Positions 12,101 to 21,283 of a stretch of 64,000 nucleotides of DNA are shown here, piece after piece (the first letter of the stretch is position 1; each line of letters opens with the position of its first letter). This DNA comes from Eutreptiella sp. 'Long Island Sound 2002' (lineage: Eukaryota > Euglenozoa > Euglenophyceae > Eutreptiales > Eutreptiaceae), in assembly GCA_964036045.1 (NCBI GenBank), contig OZ038387.1:14446420-14510419 (forward strand). The letters are read 5' to 3'. The position numbers and the translations under genes were made by a program. Under the pieces are notes generated by a model, which did not search any database, was not told the origin of the DNA, and worked only from the letters and a program-made list of their open reading frames with translations.

Positions 12101-15100
12101 GAGGCACTGAGGGGCTGGGACTAGGGCCAGGGATTGCGGGCTGGTGCTTGGGCATGGCCCTTGGTGCGTGATAGAGCCCCGCGCGACAGGGGGCCCCGCC
12201 ACAGTGGCAGCAGCGGAGACATGAAGCGCACCGTCGACCGGCAGCCACCTGCCGGCGCCGCTCCCCCGCGCGCCGGCCGCTCAAACAGATCACATGACGC
12301 GCTGATCATTTTGGCATTTGGGCCACTTTGCGGCCCGATGCCAAGCCGATGCTGGTCCCAAAACGGTTTTGCGGGGCGAAAAATGCGTTCGGTCACAAGG
12401 GCCCGTTTTGCGAACCCCCTCTTTGTGGGGGGGGGTAGGCTCGAGCGGCCCCTCTCCCGGGCCTGCGCTTGAGGCGGAGGGAGGCCACAGAGGAGTACGG
12501 CAAACGCTTGTAAAACCGGTTGGCCACCGTTTGGGGAGTGGAAGGGGGCGGTTCCAAAGCCGTTGCAGCCGCAGTTTCAATTGGAAGGATTCGGTTGGAG
12601 CGTAGCTGGCAGTTACAGGGGGTTTTTTGGGGGGGCGGGGAGGGGTGAACGACCCCGTTCAAGCGCGGGCTCACCCCCAGCCCCCGCGCGCAAATGATGG
12701 TTTTACAAGCCATTGCCCCGGGGGATAACAGGACGCACAGGGACTGTGTCGGGACGGGGGGGGGGGGGTCGGTGAGGCTCCGCAGCGCCTGCGGCGGTGC
12801 AGGAGAAGCACGAGAAGATGCTGCGGGCGGAGATGGCCCCCGCGAAACGACTGCGGGCCGAAGCCGCCGAGGCGTGTGTAGAGCGGCTGACGCACCCGGG
12901 CCCGTCCCGGGCCGAGCGCATCGGCCTCACGTTCGAGAAGTACGACGGGGGGTCGCACACCCTCAGCCTCGACGGTGGCACGCTGCAGTCCACCAGCCGC
13001 TTCTCCTTCCAACCCGCGGTCTGCAACGCGCGCCTCCGGACCGGCTGCCACCGCTGGGCCGTGTCCGTCACGACGCCAAACGTCTCCGTCGGGGTCACGT
13101 CGCTCCGGTCCGCCTCGACCGGGCCCCAGGTGTGCGCGGCTGTAGCGCAGGCGAGGGCGGGACAAATGGGGCCGTCTTGCGGGGCCCACCCCCGAGACTT
13201 TGGTGGCGTTTGGCCCGGGAAGTCGGGCCTTCGACTTGGGGCGGGGGGGGGGGGGGGGGCGCATGGGAGGCAGCGACAACAAAGGGGATGGCTTGGCCAG
13301 CCAACCCCGTCGCTACCGGGTGCCAGGGCAACCCCTGCTCAACCGGCATCAGGTGGGGGGTGTCTCCCGCAGCCCAGATGGGCTGTTTGCGCAACAGGAG
13401 CGGGAGCCCATCAGGGGCAGACCAACTGTGAGGGGGGAAAGGACATATGGTGGACGGCCCGGACAGCGCGTGGAGGAACAGGGCACCTGGAGCCCAGTAG
13501 TTGGCGTGTTGGGACTGTGCTGGATGTGGCATGGTGTGCCGTTTGCGTGTCAGCGGCGCCCAATAATTGGCGTATTGAGGATGTGCTGGTTGTTGCCAGG
13601 GTCGTTTGACTGTTTTTGCTGTCCACACACCTCTGTCCACAGGCCGTCCATAGCCTGCCTCGCTGTGTTTCTGTGCGACCCGCGAACGCGGAAACGACAC
13701 CAGCAAGAGCACCGGCCGCAGCGGCCAACAGAAAGTAGTGACCCGACGCAACATGCGAAGGGAAGAACGGGTGACCGTCCAGGGCCCCGTAAAGGAGCAA
13801 CAACCAGACGGAATGTCACACAGGGGGGCATTGGGCCTCACGCACACGGAAACGCGGTGAGGAATGTGTCGGACGGCCTGGATGCGGAGGGGAGTGGGCA
13901 GCAAGAACCGTAGAACGACCCCCGCAACAACCAGCACAGCCCCTAGTGCGCCAACTACTGGGCCCCGCTGTCGCGGAAACAACACCACAAGGAACACGGG
14001 CCGCAGGGGCCGTCAGAACACAGTGACCCGATGCACCACGCGAAAAGAAGAACGGGTGACTGTCCAGGGCCCCGTAAAGAAGCTGTAACCCGACGGAATG
14101 TCACACAGGGGGGTCAATAGAGCCCCCCAAAACCGCTGGGGGGGGGGGGGGTCGGAAATAGGGCTCAATTGACAGGACCATTAATCAGTCATTATGAACT
14201 CTGGCGCCGAAGCATTGAAAATGGTTATATTTTTCACCACATCCATGGCAAATGATGATTTCTCTGAACCTCCTCGACGCGCTGGTTCCAAGAAGACCAT
14301 TTTCATTTTTTGCCGAATTTTTTGGGTCCGGGTCACCTCCGGGGCCCGGGGTTCAGTCTCGGTAGGATTTCGGGGGCCCGTCAATTGAGCCTTTTTTGGG
14401 GGGGGGGGGTCTAGCCAGAGGGCTGTATCGACCCCCCCCACCCACCCACCCAAGTTGAAAGCCCGCCCACCCCAGTGGGACCAAGTCTGACGAGGCAACG
14501 GAACCGAAACGGGGGTGACCGGGTACAGTGATGTAGTGAAGGTGCACAGCAGAGCGGTGTATTGCAGGTACACAGAGCGATGATGTACCCAGAGCAGTGA
14601 TGCGTTTTAAAATATTGGCATACAAATTGAGGCGCACAGCTTGCGGCTCTGCAAAGCCCTGCGGTTCGATCGGGGAGTGTGCGAACGGTGCGTGAAATTA
14701 TTGGGGGGGGGGGGGGCATTGGGGGCACGAGGAGGGGCCAGTGCTCATTTCATGCGCTCGTTTTGTCTTGACCACAGCACTTCACACTTCACCATCTGAG
14801 ACTTTACATGTTCAACGGTGCCCAGACCGGCACTCCCCCCCCCCTGCCCGAGGCCTTGTGCCAAAGCCCCCCCCCCCGCCCTCGACGATGCTGGGCAACG
14901 CCCTCTCAAGTGGACCCCTGAAAGCAGATCGGGTCGTACGGATCTGGACACTGTTCGGCTGCCACGCCCCGGCGTCGATGGAAGGACAGAAGACTTGAGT
15001 GGGCCTTCACAGCGCGGGTGTCACAGCAGCGCCGACGCTTTGGAGGTCAGCACAGCGTGGTCAGGGGCAGGGGAGGTGTACGCCCCGGCGGTTGTGTTCT

Positions 15101-16527
15101 GCCCAATGCCCGTGAGATGCGGGGCATACGGGGGGGAGGGAGACTTCGGAACAGGCGAAAGTCGGAATGGCAACATTGGGCACAACAAAAGTGTGCCACA
15201 TTGTGCCGTGGTATTGAGGAGGCGGGGGCATTTTACTGCGTGTCAGGTTTAGAGCTCTTGGTGTGCGCATTCCCATTGTGCCCGTGCATTTTGCTCTGCA
15301 GGGGCCTCTACAGGGCAGGCTATGTTCGTTCTAGTACCACAATCTGTGAATTTGGTACTAGAGTTTTTCAGTGGTGTTAATGAGTTGGTGTCAAACTTTC
15401 GTTGCCCAAATGTCGCCATTCCAAATTTGGCATGTTCCTAATCCCCCCCCCCTCCGGTATAGCTCGCCGATGAGCAAAAGTAGACCGGCACTTCGGACTG
15501 TTCGCCGCTTCAAATGCGTGATCGGTTTGTCTGGTCATGCGTCCAAAATGGGGGTGATGGGTCTGCCTCTTCTTTGTGGAGAGCAGATCGCTTGTGCCAG
15601 GGCCTGTCTTTGTATTAACGACGGGTTTTGCCTTCGCCCGTGCCTTTGGGGGCCAGGGGGCGGGAAATGTCTCAGATTGCGTACAAAACATGTCTCGGAG
15701 AATATCCCGGCGCCGACTTGAAGAACGGAATTGTCCCCACGAAATGAGCCCCTGCCTGCCTGGCGCCACACAGGAAACCCCCCCTTACCGGCACCGCCTG
15801 GGACACAAGGCAGAGTGAGGGTGGCGGGGCTGCGCACCCCGGGAGGGGGGGGGACCCCCTCAGCTAAGCGGCCCAAGCGTCACCGGCAAGCGCGAGCAAG
15901 CCGGGGCCTGGCCTTCAAGAGAGGACGGGGACATCCTGACCCCCCCCCCCCCCCCGCAAAGCGAAGCGGGGCTGCGAACGATGTCGTGTGGAGGGCACAG
16001 TGCACAGAACGGCCGACAACCACAAGAGAAACCCCCCCACTGGACCCCCTCCCCCCCCGGCCCAGACCAAAGTGACCATCATGGGAAAAAACTTTTGGGT
16101 GCCAGACCCCCTCCCCCCCCTCCTCTCTTCTGATGTTAGCCTGCCCCCCCTCCCTTCGCGCGTTGGATGGGCCTGGACAGGGGGCCTCCACCACCGGGTT
16201 TCGCTTCAGCGGATACCCCTCCCGGGGAAGGTGCGATCCAGATGGGGCAGCGGTACCACTGCCATAACAAGTGCTACACACTTGCTGCGGTGGGTGTGAT
16301 GTCCTCTGGCAAGCCTCACCAGTCTCACGACCGTCCTGTGGTCTACTGGCTCGGCCCTGACCTCGTGCATCATGTCTCGGACTGTGCACCACTGCCCGTG
16401 TACCTCTGACGCTGTGGCACAGTGTGGGACCTGCAGTACTGCCACTGCTTGTGGGTGAGCGCAGATACTCCACTGACTGCTAAGCGTAGGGCACACAGTG
16501 CCCCCGGTGAGTACCATGAAATAACAT

Positions 16528-16574
<47 letters not shown>

Positions 16575-17126
16575 ATGTGTGTGAAGAGGGTACAGGAGTG
16601 TGTCAGGATTCACCGTGTCTGGGTCGCCCAGGGTCAGTGGTGTCCTTCAGCCCCAAGTCCAACGTGGGGGAGCCTGCGACGCCCTGCAAGGTCAGCTGCG
16701 GTGGTAGAGGGGCCCAGCGCTTCAGAGGAGCGTCAATACTGTGGACGTTATCCCATCCCCCCTTTGTACGCGCAGGCGGAGCACAAGTCGTGGACGCTGC
16801 TGGGCAGTACGGGGCTGCTGCGGATGGACGAGGCCGTGTCCCAGTTCTGCATGCCGCTGGAGGCGGGGGACGTGGTCACGACGGTTCTGGATCTGACGCA
16901 GAACGAGGGCACCCTCTCCTTCGAGCTCAACGGCGGGGAGCCCGTGGTGGCCGCCAGCGGGATGCGGCGGTGGGTGCCCTTCGTGCCCACGATGGACGTG
17001 TGGGCCCACGGCAGCATGCGGCTGCTCCACTACGAGGCCACGAAGATGGAGGCGGGGCCGCACGGCTCCCCGGACCAGCGGCTGATGGGGAACCCGCCGG
17101 CGCTGGATCAAGTTAGAGCGCGATGA
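3..17126 (+). CDS. EF-hand / SPRY-domain protein, 5' truncated, seven exons
   Basis: My model is join(3..110, 4087..4350, 7324..7584, 8995..9363, 11093..11506, 12803..13129, 16776..17126). Every junction is GT-AG and phase 0, giving 697 residues with no internal stop. Exon 1 holds a canonical EF loop (DVDASGLITSDE). The second loop (DTDFTGDLDFME) begins one residue into exon 2, so splicing restores an EF-hand pair with the usual 37-residue spacing and all Ca ligands. Exons 2 and 3 are charged and helical, probably coiled coil. Exons 4 and 5 are Ser/Pro-rich and probably disordered. Exon 6 (after a short helix) and exon 7 form a B30.2/SPRY domain, with landmarks GCHRWAVSV, SWTLLG, GDVVTTVLDL and TLSFELNGGEP. 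SPRY domains bind protein partners; with EF-hands, a Ca-responsive adaptor or the tail of an ion channel is possible (inference). The N-terminus lies outside the window. The middle exons are less certain, and two adjacent genes cannot be excluded. Confidence 0.68.
380..620 (+). repeat. Dispersed repeat A, copy 1
   Basis: The stretch around AACCGGTTTCACAAGCGTTTG and CTCGAACCGCATCCTTCC matches 12440-12680 in reverse orientation. The flanking homopolymer (C near 417) also matches. Confidence 0.75.
1383..2159 (+). CDS. J-domain-like ORF inside intron 1, function unknown
   Basis: This open frame of about 258 codons contains LRLHPDKN followed by ATHLFKRLTSGYEGW. That matches the HPD loop and third helix of a DnaJ J-domain, but the helices before HPD are missing. 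The rest is not recognised: a Ser/Pro/Gly-rich linker, a basic stretch (FHEKFRWHTHHVRAIQADR) and a well-folded-looking C-terminus (WEPEVFIIGEGINFTVEDT). It could be the last exon of a nested or retro-copied J-protein gene, since an AG acceptor-like site (ACAAAAAG) lies just before the motif. It could also be an ORF carried by a transposon, because the DNA downstream belongs to a dispersed repeat. The start is uncertain; 1383 is the first in-frame ATG. Confidence 0.38.
   Translation: MIPPPCPSPPLHKKWVLRLHPDKNMNNIAKATHLFKRLTSGYEGWKSAPGVTPPRPAEEPPNYQFNPTYFRSNLCNSTSSAGQTAPEEAPPSAKNPETEGDGEGFWSFLWGSKRPGRSEHASGMGASHGEGTPKGAPPPGSGTQRTRRLLFHEKFRWHTHHVRAIQADRILAEKRRRGWFSDYPEAGSNMYLLAPDQVYKVRVLASTVWVPEVRRWEPEVFIIGEGINFTVEDTTRLMQNLHRANVIAEQVGIRLYKE
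2739..3821 (+). other. Long low-complexity open frame, GKG-rich, in a dispersed repeat
   Basis: The frame stays open for about 360 codons and encodes Arg/Gly/Lys/Pro-rich sequence, including runs of GKGKGR. No domain is recognisable. The last 400 bases recur at about 10497-10800, so it is probably repeat-derived. Purine-rich GGGAAAGGG DNA rarely makes stop codons, which could keep the frame open by composition alone. Confidence 0.3.
3385..3780 (+). repeat. Dispersed repeat B, copy 1
   Basis: It shares CACCTGGCCAACGGCGA and AGAGAAGTGAAACAGGG, plus the downstream GCGCCGCCAGCTGCAGAC stretch, with about 10497-10800 in the same orientation. Confidence 0.8.
3838..4025 (+). repeat. Dispersed repeat C, copy 1
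   Basis: Shares CCAGCGGCTGACC, GCCGGATGATGTGA and TCCATCGGCAGTGTGC with 17648-17850 in the same order and orientation. Confidence 0.75.
4087..4350 (+). CDS. Exon: second EF-hand and helical region
   Basis: The acceptor is CGCCAG at 4081-4086 and the donor CAG|GTTGTG is at 4351. The 88 codons begin with V and then the EF loop with D1, D3, T5, D7, D9 and E12. A strongly charged helical stretch follows (ILERARQKVQLLDRYRR, then AEL/EYRKK motifs). Confidence 0.78.
4838..6415 (+). mobile_element. pogo/Tigger-like DNA transposon with repeated G-rich termini
   Basis: The transposase gene is flanked by copies of a GGGGGTATACTATTTGG motif. On the left are an inverted copy (CCCCAAATACTGTACCCC, from 4844) and direct copies near 4905-4950. 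On the right are three or four direct copies at 6316-6400, ending in a G12 run that mirrors the C9 run on the left. The outermost left and right copies are inverted relative to each other, as terminal inverted repeats should be. Pogo elements usually insert at TA. I could not fix the exact ends because of the homopolymers. Confidence 0.75.
5146..6243 (+). CDS. pogo-family transposase, catalytic domain internally deleted, PIP box at C-terminus
   Basis: The frame is open for 365 residues from ATG 5146; a longer GTG-initiated form would add a hydrophobic stretch. In order it has an acidic N-terminus (about 1-75), a basic KKRKR cluster, and a psq-type helix-turn-helix (FRLRVCRHFH through TARKFKIQPKQVRDYLKQ). 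The second half of a pogo/Tigger DDE domain follows: WMD, VLLADALGAH with the second Asp, and EGTTSFLQYLDVYF with the third acidic residue. The stretch between the HTH and WMD is only about 30 residues. The CENP-B-type HTH and the N-x-DE block with the first catalytic Asp are therefore absent. The protein ends QTTITAFFK, a canonical PCNA-interacting box; fly pogo transposase is known to bind PCNA. It should bind DNA but is probably not catalytic on its own. It lies entirely inside intron 2 of the host gene. Confidence 0.85.
   Translation: MGDSDSESDFELHAVHTVEDGFSDPPSDVPSEEPATEDDVEIGSDTDTDGAGADGAEIPDADGVQETDNDDNNDGKANNGSKGKKRKRVTATDLGFRLRVCRHFHQCNNKKQTARKFKIQPKQVRDYLKQEKTLKAQVVAGKRKSRRLAGGGAKPTSRVVVHFQEDAWMDVKGMETVYVPLWARAVKEHPHKKVLLADALGAHFKKEVLSMFHAANTWVCRIPEGTTSFLQYLDVYFFATWKDTLYNILDDVAEILEEGNTKRVSASEKRVLVTKAVADAWDATILKTATARPQAFGQLGYTWGHGEVVSLRSLPDYKFDPDEAFADVCVTGADGAAAAPSAAVAHASSSVSNVKRQTTITAFFK
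7035..7220 (+). repeat. Dispersed repeat D, copy 1
   Basis: The GCTGACAACCA start and CCAGACCCCCTCCCCCCC core followed by CTCCTCTCTTC recur at 15985-16160. Confidence 0.65.
7324..7584 (+). CDS. Exon: charged helical segment of the EF-hand/SPRY gene
   Basis: Acceptor CTGGACAG precedes 7324 and donor CCCAG|GTCCGT follows 7584. The 87 codons encode a Lys/Glu-rich helix (KKWEDTLMDLQNQKMAMQ, then LTLDEKRTLKHAHLVKKQV). No named domain was recognised. Phase 0 on both sides supports inclusion. Confidence 0.62.
8995..9363 (+). CDS. Exon: Pro/Ser/Lys-rich segment with a 7-bp repeat
   Basis: Acceptor TTCGCTCAG precedes 8995 and donor AAG|GTCTTC follows 9363, giving 123 codons in phase 0. It begins with an amphipathic helix (QRLSRELRDLSKHL). 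A heptanucleotide, AGTCCGA, is then repeated four times at about 9105-9133 and encodes SPKSEV-like sequence. The exon ends VERGLGPSVRQILASIK. A seven-base unit inside coding sequence is an obvious frameshift risk. Confidence 0.6.
9364..11092 (+). other. Intron 4 of the EF-hand/SPRY gene
   Basis: This 1.7-kb intron holds a possible foldback repeat with GCGAAATTTTC motifs (about 9545-9925) and a repeat (about 10497-10800) shared with intron 1. Confidence 0.5.
10497..10800 (+). repeat. Dispersed repeat B, copy 2
   Basis: Same orientation and order as 3385-3780, with internal length differences in the purine-rich GGGAAAGG part. Confidence 0.8.
11093..11506 (+). CDS. Exon: Ser/Arg-rich disordered segment
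   Basis: Acceptor CTCGCAAAG precedes 11093 and donor CTGCAG|GTGCGA follows 11506, giving 138 codons in phase 0. The sequence is rich in SSSRR and SDSDSDLDH runs and then Pro/Arg, so it is likely an unstructured linker. If unspliced, the frame would stop at 11516-11518. The next exon begins EKHEKMLRAEMAPAKRL, which continues the helix started by MRRQALQ. Confidence 0.6.
11521..11715 (+). repeat. Pentamer satellite GGTGA / GGGGT / GAGCT
   Basis: About 195 bases consist almost entirely of five-base units: GGGGT and GGTGA blocks, then seven or more GAGCT units, then GGTGG/GGTGT units. It starts 14 bases after the exon donor at 11507. The plus (non-template) strand is the G-rich one. Confidence 0.9.
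12440..12680 (-). repeat. Dispersed repeat A, copy 2 (inverted)
   Basis: This is the reverse-complement counterpart of 380-620. It shares AACCGGTTTTACAAGCGTTTG and TCCAACCGAATCCTTCC with small differences. Confidence 0.75.
12803..13129 (+). CDS. Exon: helix plus first half of the SPRY domain
   Basis: Acceptor GCGGTGCAG precedes 12803 and donor CCCCAG|GTGTGC follows 13129; 109 codons in phase 0. After a helix (EKHEKMLRAEMAPAKRLRAE) come typical PRY/SPRY strands: LTFEKYDGGSHTLSLDGG, then GCHRWAVSVTTPNVSVGV. Confidence 0.8.
13480..14120. repeat. Local tandem and inverted duplication
   Basis: A block of about 150 bases (CCGCAGCGGCC, then AGAACGGGTGACCGTCCAGG, then CGGAATGTCACACAGGGGGG) occurs at about 13690-13840 and again at about 13975-14120, a 285-bp period. 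CCCAGTAGTTGGCG at 13494 is inverted as CGCCAACTACTGGG at 13948. Confidence 0.75.
14112..14490 (+). mobile_element. Foldback MITE-like element, copy 1
   Basis: Internal inverted repeats GGGCTCAATTGAC (about 14160) and GTCAATTGAGCC (about 14380) bound a 220-bp core, with G-runs outside. The whole unit, including flanking GGGTCAATAGAGCCCCCC and the GCCCGCCCACCCCAG end, recurs inverted at about 37280-37680. It has no coding capacity. Confidence 0.75.
15125..15455. mobile_element. G-capped foldback element
   Basis: The left arm (G-run, GGAACAGGCGAAAGTCGGAATGG, then GCACAACAAAAGTG) is complementary to the right arm (TCGTTGCCCAAATGTCGCC, ATTCCAAATTTGGCATGTTCC, C-run). A related pair lies at 52772-53160. 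Confidence 0.7.
15778..15945 (+). repeat. Dispersed repeat E, copy 1
   Basis: Nearly identical in reverse orientation to about 40083-40252, sharing CAGCTAAGCGGCC and CAAGCGCGAGCAAGCCGG. It is one of the least diverged repeat pairs here. Confidence 0.85.
15985..16160 (+). repeat. Dispersed repeat D, copy 2
   Basis: Counterpart of 7035-7220, in the same orientation. Confidence 0.65.
16532..16571 (+). repeat. GT dinucleotide microsatellite
   Basis: About 20 uninterrupted GT units in the last intron of the EF-hand/SPRY gene. Confidence 0.95.
16776..17126 (+). CDS. Exon: second half of the SPRY domain and stop
   Basis: Acceptor GTACGCGCAG precedes 16776. The 116 codons carry the SPRY core (SWTLLG, GDVVTTVLDLTQNEGTLSF, FELNGGEP, WVPFVPTMDVW). 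The frame ends with TGA at 17124-17126. The late GATCAA|GTTAGAG could act as a donor, so a further 3' exon cannot be excluded. Confidence 0.8.
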   Translation, partial: AEHKSWTLLGSTGLLRMDEAVSQFCMPLEAGDVVTTVLDLTQNEGTLSFELNGGEPVVAASGMRRWVPFVPTMDVWAHGSMRLLHYEATKMEAGPHGSPDQRLMGNPPALDQVRAR

Positions 17127-17647
17127 TGCGTCAAAGGGTTTGGGCACGAGGGGCGTTGCGCCGCGGGGGAGGGCGGGTGGAAGGGGGGAATGACAGGTAC
17201 GTCGCTCGACCGACCTCGTCAGTCAGTGGCCCGTGTCGTTGGCTGCCCCGCACTGGACTCGGGACCACGCAAACCACCACTGACCCAGTCCGAGACCGGC
17301 GTAGTGAGTTTCCCAAACCCTTTCGCCCAGGGGCCCTCATTGAGCGTGCTTGCCCCGGGGGCTTCATACCGATGGTCGGCAGGCAAGGGCGAGGCAGTCC
17401 GAGACATGAACCCGCCCACCTGAACCTCCTCAGTACGGGGCAGGCACAGTATGCCAACCTCACCTCCAATCAGCGAAGAAATCCCAACGGGGAGGTGGGG
17501 GGCGCCGGTTGGAGGGTTCCCACAGCGCGTATGACCCGGTCCGGATCGAGCGTTTGGCGTCGGCGGAGCTGTCCTTTAACAACGGCATTTCTTTTGTTTT
17601 CTTTTCCACTTTGGGCAGCCCCTTGAGGGCAGACGTTTGGGCGGTTG

Positions 17648-17850
17648 CCCCATCGCCAGCGGCTAACCGCCAATCGATGGCGCAATATTTGTTTCTTTGT
17701 TGTTCATTGAGTATCAACCGCGGCTGAAAGTTCAAACGTCTTCTTTTCACACTGCAGACGGATGTATGGCCGGATGGTGTGAGACTTTGCGTTGCGTAGG
17801 GCCTCGGTGCCTTCTCCATCGGCAGTGTGCGCATTTTTTGCGTCGAGTGT
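17648..17850 (+). repeat. Dispersed repeat C, copy 2
   Basis: Counterpart of 3838-4025, located just downstream of the last exon of the EF-hand/SPRY gene. Confidence 0.75.
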
Positions 17851-20800
17851 GAAGCGCCGGAGGTTTTTTCAGTTCACGTAGGACAACTCCAGGCCTCAAG
17901 TGCGCGGGGCCTCTGCCCCCGCCGTTCCAACGTCGGGGCGCCAGGTCTTCGGCCTCGCGAACTGTCCGCATTGGACGTGGCCCTCGAGGGCAGGAACCAA
18001 CATTCGAATGCAGATGGCCGTTTGAGGGATTTGAGGGCCGTCCACGTGCCATGTGGTCCGGCCATTGTGCACTGGGCACCACTGGGCGTTGTCCAGCTTT
18101 CGTGGTCTTTGTTTTGCGGACTTCTTTTGGGCCAAAGATGAAGGCTGCACAGCACCATTTTGGAGATGCGTTGGCGAGCGAGTGACGCTTTGACCCATCC
18201 ATGTACCAACGTTTGCCCTCTGGTGCCCCGATGTAACACGGGTGAGTGTTGAGTGCGGTTTTTCTCATGAGGTCGGCCGTTTCTCATGCCGTGGATTCAC
18301 CCGAGGGATACATGCTTGCATAGGACAGCTGTGTGACTGCCTCTTCAGGGCTCTCAGAGTCAATTCAAAGTTCAGCCGAGGCAGAACGGCATACATGTAG
18401 ATTTGCATTTCTTGCGGTGGGAAGGCGGTCTTTTTCATGTGTTTTCCTTTTTGGAAACCACAACAGAAAGAGGTCTGCAAACCTGCGAGCCAAACAGGGA
18501 CCGCCAGCCCTGTGGCGTGCAGGAGGCGGGTTCATGTCACACAGGGGCGTGCCTCTAGCGCGGGGCACTGGACAGGGACGCGTGGGGGCCAGTGGGGGGC
18601 AGGGCCAACCCTTTGTGGAGATGCAACATATGCCCACACCTATTGTCTCAGTCAGGCCATTGCTTACCAGCCCGTCAGCCCTATCCTCAAGGGAGGCATG
18701 TGTAGGTGGGTACAGGGGTCGGTGGGTGGGTTGACCCAAGAATTGGTTGGGAGGTCCGCCTTTTGCAAAGAAGGGGAAATGAGTAGAGCCATGAAGACAA
18801 AAGAGATTTTGTTCACAGGGACTCTGGATCAGGGATGCTGCAACTGTCGCATAGATGTGCAGACCGACTCAGCTGACCCATTATCAGAGATCCGCAGGTT
18901 GAAATGTGGTATGCCCTTCAGAGTTCAACCATTTGCCTCTGCCACACGCATCGCTTTGGGGCATTCATGCCAAAGCCCTCCAAACCCAAGACCCCACCAT
19001 TTGGTGGGGGATTGCAGAGCAAGACATGAACCCCGTTGAAAACCAAAAGAATACCCACTGAGTGTCCAGTTGGTACACATTTGGGCACTACCTGTGCCTT
19101 GATCATCCTAATTGCAACCAGATGTCCAAATGTGCATGGGACACAAGAAACATTTTTTTTTGGGTGGCAAATGCCCCTTTGGGGGGCAACCTCCACACAC
19201 CCCAAGTCAGTAATGCTAAACACGACCACAACCACGCAGTGCCACAAATGCTCCTCCAAGCAATTTTTTCCAATTCCTCCCGCTTTCTCTCGACAGCCGA
19301 TACCCCACTCTGGCGTCCAATATCTGTTGTTGTGGGATGCTTGCTGCGCACTGTTTCTGATGCCAAAGTGGTCGCCACTACCACGACCCCACAGACTCTG
19401 AGGCTGACTGCTGGTAGCATGGAGCAAGGTCGCCTCAGGGTTGGGGGGCGTGATGGAAGAGCCAAACCCTTGGATCATGAAAGCGGCGTCATGACTGCAA
19501 TCCCTACTCTTTCTGGTGCCATAAAACATGTGCAGTGGTGCAGCAGGACACTGTATTTGTTGCAATGCACATCTCATGGAGGAATAGGGCCTCTGCTTTT
19601 GAGATCTTGGAGCACAAAGGTAGTTCAACTGCCAGTGATAATTCTGGACTCAAATTTGGTGTGCTCTTGTCGGCATCAGTTTGCTCATCCCTTTTCTAAA
19701 TTAAACATCGTGCTATCCCCCTCCTGCAGGTAGCCAAATTTGACCCAATTCTTCTAGCTCTCTGAGGCCAATCCTTTTGCTCTTTTGCTGTTGCATCATC
19801 TAAAACACCCAACTGCCAATCAAATCATTGCAATCATTATCAATCCATTTGTTCACTGTAAATTGTCACACGATGGTGCTTGACTTTGCAACTTTGAAGT
19901 TGTGACATGACATGTGCACTCAAATTTGTAGCCATTTTGCTTTCCGCCTGTGTTTGCAGCGGCTTTTTGATTTTTTGTCCAACTGTTTACCAACATTTTG
20001 TTTGACATTTTCGAAAAAATGCAGAGGGTGAATTCCTCAAGAATATTATATTGCTCACCTGTTCTTCCACTTTGGTCATGGTTAGGGTTACCAAGCCTGT
20101 CGAAGCAGTAGGGTGTCATAAATTTTTGAGAGGTGTGGTGGAGCTCCCCCTTTTAGCAAGCAGCTACAGGTAGCAACAGCAAGTAGAAAGCAAGCATGTG
20201 TAAACTGCGGCAAATCTGAAATGTGTCATAGTGGTTCATAGTGCTTCTACTCACATTTTGGTGAATGATGCGATAGCACATGACATACACCCAAATTTTG
20301 AGCAGAAATTCAATAGCAGCAATAGACAGCCCTCCGGGAGAAATTGGTAGGTACAATAAAACACCCCTGTGTCTCACCCTTATCTCCTTTTGGTCACCAT
20401 TCAGCACGGTTTCTTGGCCCCAAATTGTCTCACAACATGAGCCATAATTATTTCTCTTTTTTCGGTCAATTTTTGCTGCTTGCACCCATGTATTATCTCT
20501 TTCGTAGTAATAGTATTAGTAGTAGTGTTGCTACATGGCGTTGAACCACGGCAGACAAGTTGTACGGGAGAATACGGGAGAATAATGCAGATGGAAAGCC
20601 TTACGCACTAGCAGTGGCAATGTAGGTTTTGGAAGCGGGTTTTTAACTAACAACCAATTTTATTTCTGATTGTTTGTTTTTGAAAATAACCGATTGTGTT
20701 GATAGTAAGGCAACAAAGTAACCAATTGTACCATCAGTGGTGGACCAATCATCAGCGGCAAGTCCATAACGGACCTGTGCGAGCCGATTTTCTCAAGCCT

Positions 20801-21010
20801 CCTAGGCGTTCACTGATCTAATTCCCTATGGGGTGAAAACTGCAGATTCCTGCACCTTGAACTTCCGTCTCTTCGTCCTTAATTTTTTTGGATAGATTTC
20901 CACATCGGAGTCCTGCTGAAGTAAATTATTCTGAGTTGGTTCGGCAGTTGCCTGTGGGACCTCCGGCATGTATGCATTCACATGCACTCTGTTCGGTGCA
21001 GAGACAGTAG

Positions 21011-21283
21011 GTGAGAATCCGTGGTCCCAATTATAATGTTCAGCGTGTATGGGGTAGTCATAAGTATAATATTCGTCAGTATGTGGTAGAGTCTCTATTG
21101 TCTTGGATGGAAAGGCATCAAATACCTATACCATGTGATGCTTTTGCGGTGAATGGATTCCGCAATTTTCAGAAAGAATGGAATGATAGGTTACATGACA
21201 ACTGGGGTCTTGAGACATTATGCGTTCAACCTCTACGTCATATATGGCCACCTGTGGCACAGCAAATAGTTTTTGAAGAATAG
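21011..21283 (+). CDS. Unidentified AT-rich ORF beside the LTR element
   Basis: This 90-codon frame starts with GTG and has strongly A/T-ending codons, unlike the GC-rich host exons. The peptide is protein-like (QYVVESLLSWMERHQ, then GFRNFQKEWNDRLHDNW), but I recognise no family. No start context or neighbour supports expression. It may be a fragment of an older insertion. Confidence 0.25.
   Translation: MRIRGPNYNVQRVWGSHKYNIRQYVVESLLSWMERHQIPIPCDAFAVNGFRNFQKEWNDRLHDNWGLETLCVQPLRHIWPPVAQQIVFEE

Larger units (their letters stand above)
13130..16775 (+). other. Intron 6 of the EF-hand/SPRY gene, repeat-packed
   Basis: This 3.65-kb intron contains a partial tandem/inverted duplication at 13480-14120, foldback elements at about 14112-14490 and 15125-15455, repeats at 15778-15945 and 15985-16160, and a GT microsatellite at about 16532-16571. 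Confidence 0.65.

Noticed and set aside
12006-12396. Overlapping ORFs on both strands near 12000-12700
   Set aside because: They coincide with a dispersed repeat and GC-rich intron sequence; no domain or splice logic.
18918-19733. Two opposing ORFs of more than 220 codons
   Set aside because: Both are low in domain character and lack start or splice support; probably chance in stop-poor DNA.
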